Source: Planctomycetaceae bacterium
GTDB lineage: Bacteria; Planctomycetota; Planctomycetia; Pirellulales; Thermoguttaceae
Length of the DNA stretch: 14,979 nucleotides
Assembly: GCA_031256755.1 (NCBI GenBank)
Contig: JAIRPZ010000082.1
Location: forward strand, 1 to 14,979
Direction of reading: 5' to 3'
Shown: in pieces, positions 6,671 to 12,526 of the stretch
Layout of the letters: the number at the start of each line of letters is the position of its first letter
Numbering within the stretch: position 1 is the stretch's first letter
Translations under genes and position numbers: made by a program
Notes under the pieces: model-generated
Told to the model about the DNA's origin: nothing
What the model saw: the letters and a program-made list of their open reading frames with translations, nothing else
The model's database searches: none

Positions 6671-8722
6671 TTACTTGACGCTGACGGTCGCGGGAAGAAG
6701 GATTTCCATACCGGGCTGCAAACGCCGGACATCCTGAATCCGGTCAGAATTAATCGCCACAATCTCTCGCCACCGTGCCGTATCATTCAATTTGTCCGTT
6801 GCCAGCCGGAAAACTGTATCCCCTTCCTGCACAATATACTTCACCGCCGTTTTCCGCTCATTTTCCATCCGGTTTCGGAACGTCAGCCCTGCCTCGCGGT
6901 TCACAGAGCGGGAAGTCACCGCAGGTGTTGCCGGTGCAGGAGAAGCGGTTGTCCGGTAGGCCGGCAGCGGAACATCCATAACGGCTTGCGGCGCAGATGC
7001 CAGCATCGGCAACGCTTTCGCAATCTCTTCGGACTGCGGATTCAATTCATCGCTGCCCGGCAATAAGGAAACGGCAAATGTCCCGACGGACGGTGCCGCT
7101 GCCGCCGGTTCGGCTGGCAGGGATGAACGCGTCTGTTTCGGAGTGTAACGCAAAGCAGGTTCGGCTGTTTCGGCAGTATCAAGCCGTGCCGCAACGGGAC
7201 GCTCTTCCGTCTGCGGATGCGATTCCGCACGTAATTCCTGAATATGTTCCCGAAGTTGCATACCCATCGGTAAAGTTTTTGATTCATCGGCTGCCGGTTC
7301 AGGAACAGTCACAACATTCGCCGTTTCTGCCGGGCGGTCTTTCGGAATAAGCGGGACAGATTCCTTTGCATAGGCAGACGTTGTTTGGACTTGCACCGGC
7401 TGCGGGGCAACCGGCATAGAAGACACCGGTACCGCAAGTGCCGGACGAGGCGCATCCTGCACCGTACCGGTATGCGGAATCTTCGGAATGATTTCCTTAA
7501 CCGGCTCAATAATCGGCACAGTTTGCACCAGTGCTGTCGGCGTAATGGCTTCATTAACGCTCGGCGGTGTCGGTTTGCGGTTCGGCGTGTGGTTCTTTTT
7601 GACTTTGTTTGCCGGATCATAACGATCCGCCGTTTTCGCCGCCGCCGGACTTTCCGCTGCCGCCGGCACCGCAGAGGATGCGAAAAGAATGGGAGAATCC
7701 AGTGCAGTCAGCGGCTTTAATGTTTCCGCAGTTGCAACAACATTCGGTTCCAGCGGAACAAGTTCCTGCATCCCCGCCTGCAATTCGGCAGGAACCGGAG
7801 GAATAGGAGGAGCAGGAGGCGTAGGAGAAACCGGCGGTTTGTCTGCGGGCAACGCTTCGGGTATCGGCGGCGTTGCGGCAGCCGTTTCGGCGGTTTCCGT
7901 CTTGTTTTGTTCCGGCATATTTTCCGGTTTAGGATCGGACAGCGGCGGTTCCGGCAGATTTTCCGCGGCGGCAAAAGGGTCTGCGGCAGCGATTGCCGGT
8001 GCGGGAACGGACGGTGCCGCCGGTAATGCGGAAGGCGGAGCCAATACTGCCTTGTCGTCAGGAACCGCAGCCGCCGTTGTTGCGTCTGCCGGAGAAACAC
8101 TCACCGGCGCAATCACAGGTTTTGCTTCTGCCGGAGACGCTGCCAAATCCGAACCGATCGAAAGGGAATTCATCGAAGGCGGTGCAGCAACCGGCAACGG
8201 CGGCCGATTTTGCACACTCTCCTGATCGGGTTCGGACGCAATGCCGGCAACCGGTTCTTCCGCCGCCGGTACAGTCCTGCCGATGATTCCGCGGTAAAGA
8301 ACATAACCGCCCGTTAACATCAGGACAACGGCAGCGGCAGCGGCGAATTTTATGCCGATGCTCCACCATTTCGGCAATGCTGTCATTTCTTCTTCTCTAA
8401 AGTCATCGGCAGGAACAGCCGTTTCGGCATCTTTCTTGCGGAACAGAAACCGTTGGAACTTCGGCAGCCGGAACAAAGAACAACAACGGCGGATTGCCGG
8501 CAAGCCGCCGCCGCACCAAGTCCGCATTTTTTGGGCAGCATCCCGAATTTTCACGCAAAATTTGGCAAAAAAGGATTCTTTCTTTTCGGTCCCGCTGAAA
8601 TCGGCGGGAAGGACCGGATTCGTTGGCTCCGGCACAGTTTCTTTCTGATTGGCTTCTCCTGTTTTTTCAGGATTCCGAAATACCGTCATATCCATAAATC
8701 GGTTCTTTTCCCGTTTTGACAT
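6671..8722 (-). CDS. Membrane-anchored LysM-domain protein with long Pro/Ala linker
   Basis: This 683-residue protein probably ties the inner membrane to peptidoglycan. A basic, cytoplasm-like N-terminal region (1-117) is followed by one membrane helix (about 121-145, with KWW before it and YRGIIGR after). Next come about 480 residues dominated by Ala, Pro, Glu and Val with little predicted structure. A C-terminal LysM-like domain (about 627-677) starts KYIVQEGDTVFRLATDKLND and ends with the LQPGMEILLP signature. LysM domains bind GlcNAc-containing glycans. The frame is open up to a TTG at 8776. The ATG at 8722 is preferred because GAGG stands just before it, although only 2 nt away. The protein lies 165 bp downstream of the UvrA-like gene on the same strand and could share its transcript. 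Function beyond peptidoglycan binding is unknown. Confidence 0.85.
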   Translation of the reverse strand: MSKREKNRFMDMTVFRNPEKTGEANQKETVPEPTNPVLPADFSGTEKKESFFAKFCVKIRDAAQKMRTWCGGGLPAIRRCCSLFRLPKFQRFLFRKKDAETAVPADDFREEEMTALPKWWSIGIKFAAAAAVVLMLTGGYVLYRGIIGRTVPAAEEPVAGIASEPDQESVQNRPPLPVAAPPSMNSLSIGSDLAASPAEAKPVIAPVSVSPADATTAAAVPDDKAVLAPPSALPAAPSVPAPAIAAADPFAAAENLPEPPLSDPKPENMPEQNKTETAETAAATPPIPEALPADKPPVSPTPPAPPIPPVPAELQAGMQELVPLEPNVVATAETLKPLTALDSPILFASSAVPAAAESPAAAKTADRYDPANKVKKNHTPNRKPTPPSVNEAITPTALVQTVPIIEPVKEIIPKIPHTGTVQDAPRPALAVPVSSMPVAPQPVQVQTTSAYAKESVPLIPKDRPAETANVVTVPEPAADESKTLPMGMQLREHIQELRAESHPQTEERPVAARLDTAETAEPALRYTPKQTRSSLPAEPAAAAPSVGTFAVSLLPGSDELNPQSEEIAKALPMLASAPQAVMDVPLPAYRTTASPAPATPAVTSRSVNREAGLTFRNRMENERKTAVKYIVQEGDTVFRLATDKLNDTARWREIVAINSDRIQDVRRLQPGMEILLPATVSVK

Positions 8723-8768
8723 ATCCTCGCCCGCCGTGTGAATGCTGCCCGTGTGAATGTTGGAATGC

Positions 8769-8789
8769 TGCGGCAAAAGTGCTGCCGCA
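8769..8789 (-). promoter_or_regulatory. Hairpin in the leader of the LysM gene
   Basis: TGCGGCA (8769-8775) and TGCCGCA (8783-8789) form a 7-bp stem with a 7-nt loop, about 47 bp before the LysM start codon. No T tract follows on the minus strand, so it is not a standard terminator. Confidence 0.5.
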
Positions 8790-8803
8790 ATCCACCTTCC
8801 TTC

Positions 8804-8860
8804 ATCGGCAAAAACCGGAGAGCATAATCAATCAATAACGATTTTTGCCGATTCCGGCAA
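8804..8860 (-). promoter_or_regulatory. Competing inverted repeats before the LysM gene
   Basis: ATCGGCAAAAA (8804-8814) and TTTTTGCCGAT (8842-8852) form a perfect 11-bp inverted repeat around 27 bp. The same TTGCCG (8845-8850) can instead pair with CGGCAA (8855-8860) in a 6-bp hairpin with an ATTC loop. Read on the minus strand this gives three segments, the middle one able to pair with either neighbour, as in attenuators. It could equally be two protein-binding half-sites. Confidence 0.45.
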
Positions 8861-8887
8861 GAGCAAAACGCTGCGCCGGACAGAATG

Positions 8888-11068
8888 TCAAAAAACTAAT
8901 GTTTCCCGCAAAAGTTTTTGGAATTGTTCATTTTTCAATTCTTTTTTTTCGGTGAACTTGAACAGCAGAATGTCATAACCGGCATGGCTGCCGATCACAA
9001 ACGGTTCCTTGCCGATATTCCGAATTTGTCCCAGCGTTACCGAGTTTTTGGCAACATAAATTTCAATATACAGCGCATCGACCCGTTTTGTGTGAACAAC
9101 CGCAACAGGCAAGTTGCGATTCGCTGTGTTTGCCGATGACCGCCCTGCACGTTTGCGGCGGCGGAAGGACACCATCACCTTGTTGGTCATCACACTCCGC
9201 AAATCCGGCGCAATGCCGTTAATTAAATCAAACGCATCTTTTACCAGCGAAATATCCCAATGCAATTTCGTTCCGCCAATCAACCCTTTCGGTAAATGAT
9301 GCCACTTTTCGCCGAGCAGTTTCCATGGCATTAAATCCGCCGGTTTCACTTTTTCCTCAAACCGGGCAAACTCCTCAACGGACATATCCAAAAAGTCCCA
9401 AAATTCTTTGCGGTCAATTTCAGCGATGCCGGCAATTTTCAATTCAATTTCCTGAAACTTCCCTTTTTGCGAAACCCGAACCCGCGGCTCAATTCCGTAA
9501 AGCGGAATTTCCTCAATATCATTCAGCGGTTTCAAATCAAGACGCTGAATCAGTGCCGTTTTGTTAAAGGTATTCCGCGGTACACGGATTTTCACTTTCA
9601 GCAGATATTCCTCGCTGGTCAACGCGTGCAAAAACCAGCCCGCCGTTTTGATCGGACCGGTAATTTCGACGACACTCCGGCTGTTCCAATTTACGGTCAA
9701 CAGTTTTGTTTGTTCGATTCGGGCGACCAGCATTTCCAAGATTTGTCCGTCCCAGCAGATCGGCTGTCCGCTGCGGCTGACGCGGTCTTTTGTATGCCAA
9801 CGCCGTCCGTCTTTTTCCCAAGGCATCTGTACATCGCTGCCCAGTTCGGGAATATCGGTCAGTTTTGCTTGTGCCGGCGGCGGGGCTGCCGGCTTTTCGT
9901 GTGTCCGGTCGGCAAATGCGGCATTTTCAAATACCGGCAGCAATGCCTGTGCGGTATGAGAGCAGACGGCAGAATTTGGCGGATCGTGCGGACGGCGTTT
10001 TCCGTTCTTTGCTGCGGCCGGCGGACGGCAAACGGCGGTTTCGACAAGTTCTTCCGGTGTACCGGCAAAAACCAGACAGCCGCCTTCATGACCCGCTTCG
10101 GGACCAAGGTCAACAATCCAATCCGCATTTTTAATGATATCCAGATTGTGTTCAATCACAATGACTGTATTGCCGAGATCGACAAGCCGGTGCAGCACAT
10201 TTAAGAGATTTTGCAGATCGTCAAAATGCAAGCCGGTCGTTGGTTCGTCCAGCAGATAAAGAGTTCGTCCGGTATCCGGTCTTGCCAGTTCGGCAGCCAG
10301 TTTAACCCGCTGCGCCTCTCCGCCGGAAAGTGTCGGAGCGGACTGCCCCAGCGTAATGTAATCCAAACCGACATCGCAAAGTGTTTGGATTGTCCGCCGG
10401 ATATACGGAATGTTGCCGAACAGTTCTGCGGCTTCGCTGCACGTCATATCCAGCACATCGGCAATGTTTTTTCCGCGGAACTGTACTGCCAGTGTTTGGG
10501 CATCGTATCGTTTTCCGCCGCAGGCATCGCAGGTGATCCACACATCCGGCAGGAAGTGCATTTCGATTTTGAGTTGTCCTGCGCCTTCGCATTTTTCGCA
10601 TCGTCCGCCGGGGACATTAAAACTGAACCGGCGTGCGGAATAACCGCGTACTTTTGATTCCGGCAGTTGGGCAAAAATTTCCCGGATTTGATCGAACACG
10701 CCGGTATAGGTTGCGGGGTTGGATGTCGGCGTTTGTCCGATGGGCTGCTGATCGACTTTGATGACTTTATTAAGATATTCTACGCCTTCGATGCGGTCGT
10801 GTGCGCCGATTTGAACGGAAGCGCGGTGGAGAGAGCGGGCGAGCGATGCCCACAGGATTTCGTTGACGAGTGAACTTTTTCCGCTTCCGCTTACGCCGGT
10901 TACGGCGGAGAGTGTGCCGAGCGGAAAGGGGACGGTAATGTTTTTCAGATTATTTTGCCGTGCGCCGTGAATGACGAGCCAGTGCAGCGGCTTTTCGGGC
11001 GGCGGCGGTGATTCGCGTTTTATTTTGCCCGCCGGTTTTGCGGATTGTTTTGTTGTTTTTCGCTTCAC
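8888..11068 (-). CDS. uvrA: UvrA-like protein: second ATPase half plus extended C-terminal tail
   Basis: UvrA is the damage-recognition ATPase of nucleotide excision repair. This 726-residue protein matches only the second half of a normal UvrA (E. coli residues about 605-940). It shows Walker A GVSGSGKSS (58-66), a zinc site CEKC (157-160) and CDAC (180-183), signature LSGGEAQ (247-253), Walker B LYLLDEPTTGLH (270-281) and the H-loop His307. The usual UvrA end (SHTAQALLPVF) is reached near residue 380, after an inserted linker. About 345 further residues follow that E. coli UvrA lacks. These contain two modules with the same layout (MPW-x6-WH-x13-WD) starting at 415 and 580. The first ATPase half and UvrB-binding part are absent. 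An in-frame TAA lies just upstream of the GTG start at 11068, so this is not a missed start. It keeps every second-site ATPase motif, so it looks functional as half of a split pair. Confidence 0.88.
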   Translation of the reverse strand: MKRKTTKQSAKPAGKIKRESPPPPEKPLHWLVIHGARQNNLKNITVPFPLGTLSAVTGVSGSGKSSLVNEILWASLARSLHRASVQIGAHDRIEGVEYLNKVIKVDQQPIGQTPTSNPATYTGVFDQIREIFAQLPESKVRGYSARRFSFNVPGGRCEKCEGAGQLKIEMHFLPDVWITCDACGGKRYDAQTLAVQFRGKNIADVLDMTCSEAAELFGNIPYIRRTIQTLCDVGLDYITLGQSAPTLSGGEAQRVKLAAELARPDTGRTLYLLDEPTTGLHFDDLQNLLNVLHRLVDLGNTVIVIEHNLDIIKNADWIVDLGPEAGHEGGCLVFAGTPEELVETAVCRPPAAAKNGKRRPHDPPNSAVCSHTAQALLPVFENAAFADRTHEKPAAPPPAQAKLTDIPELGSDVQMPWEKDGRRWHTKDRVSRSGQPICWDGQILEMLVARIEQTKLLTVNWNSRSVVEITGPIKTAGWFLHALTSEEYLLKVKIRVPRNTFNKTALIQRLDLKPLNDIEEIPLYGIEPRVRVSQKGKFQEIELKIAGIAEIDRKEFWDFLDMSVEEFARFEEKVKPADLMPWKLLGEKWHHLPKGLIGGTKLHWDISLVKDAFDLINGIAPDLRSVMTNKVMVSFRRRKRAGRSSANTANRNLPVAVVHTKRVDALYIEIYVAKNSVTLGQIRNIGKEPFVIGSHAGYDILLFKFTEKKELKNEQFQKLLRETLVF

Positions 11069-11101
11069 GGACTTTTTTGCGGCAGACGATTAAAAACCCG
11101 T

Positions 11102-11110
11102 ATTGTAGCA
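11102..11110 (-). promoter_or_regulatory. Extended -10 promoter for the UvrA-like gene
   Basis: On the minus strand TGC is followed by TACAAT (11107-11102), five of six consensus bases with the TGn extension. The -35 region (TTTCGT at 17 bp) is poor. A start near 11095 gives a leader of about 27 nt before the GTG at 11068, supporting that start. Confidence 0.5.
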
Positions 11111-11166
11111 TACAAGAACCGAAAACGAAAGTCAGGGAGACAGACCGTTGCCCTCTGCTTTCCTGC

Positions 11167-11197
11167 TTGGCGACAGTTCGCTACGTCCTGTCGCCAA
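11167..11197. repeat. Strong 10-bp inverted repeat between the UvrA-like and oxidoreductase genes
   Basis: TTGGCGACAG (11167-11176) and CTGTCGCCAA (11188-11197) pair perfectly around an 11-nt loop. It lies in the 216-bp gap between two minus-strand genes. No T tract follows on the minus strand, so a terminator role is not evident. Confidence 0.6.
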
Positions 11198-11258
11198 TGA
11201 AACAGCGGAAGACATCTTGCGAAACCACACCGGCACCCGCATCGGTGTCCTCGTCAAT

Positions 11259-11282
11259 CTGCCGTAAGACAAAAAACGGCAG
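11259..11282 (-). terminator. Hairpin just after the oxidoreductase stop
   Basis: CTGCCGT (11259-11265) and ACGGCAG (11276-11282) form a 7-bp stem with a 10-nt A-rich loop (T-rich on the minus strand), 2 bp beyond the oxidoreductase stop codon. Its place suits a transcript end, but no T tract follows on the minus strand. It also belongs to the ACGGCAG repeat family of this window. Confidence 0.4.
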
Positions 11283-11284
11283 AG

Positions 11285-12322
11285 TTACGCTGCCCGGCGT
11301 ATGGGCTGCGGAACAACACAGGAAATGGACTTGACAATCGTTTCGGCAACGGAAACCGCCTCCAATGCACGGCAGCCAGAAACCCGCGGGGACTTCCCAG
11401 ACGCAATCGAACAGACAAAATCATCCAACTCGGCCGCAAGAGCATCAACCTCTTCATGAACGGCTGTCTCGGAATGAAATGCATCATTCATAAATGTCGG
11501 CGCAATCAACGGGACAGAATCCGGCAAAATACGGTTCGGCGCAAATCGCCCCTGCCGGACCGTTTCATCCGCACGATAACATGAAGTTGTCCGTGCGGCA
11601 AAATCAATGTTGACCGTTGCAGTCGCCGTTGTGATCCGCATTTTCCGTTCCGGCTTTTCCGCAACACGGGAAGCAAATAAGTTGGCAACGCAGCCGTTGT
11701 CAAACCGCAGCCGCGCATGAGCCGCATCTTCATTCTGTCCGCCGAGGATATGAAATCCAATCGCATCAACGGCATGAACATGAGCAGCAGCAAGAGAAAG
11801 AACCAAATCAATATCGTGAACCATCATATCAAAAACCGCACCAATATCGGTACTGCGGAAAGTGTAGCCGCTGGTGCGCACCGCATCAACCAACAAAGGA
11901 CTGCCGTTCATCAAATCACTGCGTATGGCATTCTTTGCCGCTATCCACGCAGGATTAAATTCTTCCACATGTCCGGCTTGCAGCACAAGATTCCGTTTCT
12001 GAGCAAGTTCGACAAGTTTGCGTCCGTCCGCAAGCGAACCGGTCATCGGTTTTTCCATGAGGACATGCTTTCCGGCAGCAAGACAAGCGGAACCGAGACC
12101 GTAATGGAGAAACGTGGGCGCAGCAATAATGACCGCATCGGTCAGCGGCAGCATGTCATCGAAGGAAGCAAATGTTTTAATGCGGTGTTTTTCGGCAATT
12201 TTTTTCCGTGCCGCATCATTGGGGTCGGCAATGCCGACGAGTTCAACGCTGCCGTGAGCAGCGGCTTTGTTAGCATGAAACGATCCTAAACGTCCGGCTC
12301 CGATAATTCCGATTTTCAGCAT
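11285..12322 (-). CDS. Gfo/Idh/MocA-family oxidoreductase, GnnA-like
   Basis: This is a cytoplasmic NAD(P)-dependent sugar dehydrogenase of 345 residues. The N-terminal Rossmann fold has GIIGAGRLG (5-13). EKP (90-92) carries the family's conserved lysine. GHVEEFNPA (117-125), FDMMVHDIDLVLSL (164-177, His169 a likely catalytic residue) and the stretch ARLRFDNGCVANLFASRV (203-220) recall the oxidoreductase that sits between lpxA and lpxB in many lipid A clusters. Its characterised member, GnnA, oxidises UDP-GlcNAc at C3 so that GnnB can aminate it, giving amide-linked acyl chains in lipid A. This match is from memory. No lpx gene or GnnB lies in the window, so another sugar substrate is possible. 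The frame is open to 12421, but the ATG at 12322 places MLKIGIIGAGRLG at the true family start. Confidence 0.85.
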   Translation of the reverse strand: MLKIGIIGAGRLGSFHANKAAAHGSVELVGIADPNDAARKKIAEKHRIKTFASFDDMLPLTDAVIIAAPTFLHYGLGSACLAAGKHVLMEKPMTGSLADGRKLVELAQKRNLVLQAGHVEEFNPAWIAAKNAIRSDLMNGSPLLVDAVRTSGYTFRSTDIGAVFDMMVHDIDLVLSLAAAHVHAVDAIGFHILGGQNEDAAHARLRFDNGCVANLFASRVAEKPERKMRITTATATVNIDFAARTTSCYRADETVRQGRFAPNRILPDSVPLIAPTFMNDAFHSETAVHEEVDALAAELDDFVCSIASGKSPRVSGCRALEAVSVAETIVKSISCVVPQPIRRAA

Positions 12323-12404
12323 AAGGGCAAAAAATGATAAATCCTCCGAAAGGGTTGTGCGAGGAGCGTAGCGATTCCGCCTGAAACGGTCAAGGGCAAT
12401 TCGA

Positions 12405-12445
12405 TGTGAACATTCCGGCACGAAAATTCAGTGTGAAAATTCCGG
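12405..12445. repeat. Imperfect direct repeat in the divergent gap before the NfeD gene
   Basis: TGTGAACATTCCGG (12405-12418) and TGTGAAAATTCCGG (12432-12445) differ at one of 14 bases. They lie 27 bp apart, just upstream of the -10 box at 12463. The second overlaps the expected -35 position, as an operator or activator site would. Confidence 0.4.
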
Positions 12446-12459
12446 TGCTGCCCGGAATA

Positions 12460-12468
12460 TGGTATAAT
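12460..12468 (+). promoter_or_regulatory. Extended -10 promoter for the NfeD-type gene
   Basis: TGG followed by a perfect TATAAT (12463-12468). The -35 region (TTCCGG at 17 bp) is weak, usual for TGn-type promoters. A start near 12475 leaves a leader of about 50 nt before the ATG at 12527. Confidence 0.6.
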
Positions 12469-12526
12469 TCGTCATCTTTCCTTTTTTCATTCCCGTTGTC
12501 ATTATTGCTAACCCTGTACCGTTCCG

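Noticed and set aside
7689..8225. Plus-strand Gly/Ala-rich 178-residue frame
   Set aside because: It is antisense to the Pro/Ala-rich linker of the LysM protein; its composition is a mirror of that linker, with no domain.
9467..10204. Plus-strand 245-residue frame
   Set aside because: It lies opposite the UvrA-like gene, whose conserved motifs are on the minus strand.
11717..12289. Plus-strand 190-residue frame
   Set aside because: It is antisense to the conserved oxidoreductase and shows no recognisable motif.
12323..12421. Oxidoreductase start at 12421
   Set aside because: The 33 extra residues precede the Rossmann motif, which in this family begins at residue 3-5, and they would overlap the divergent promoter region.
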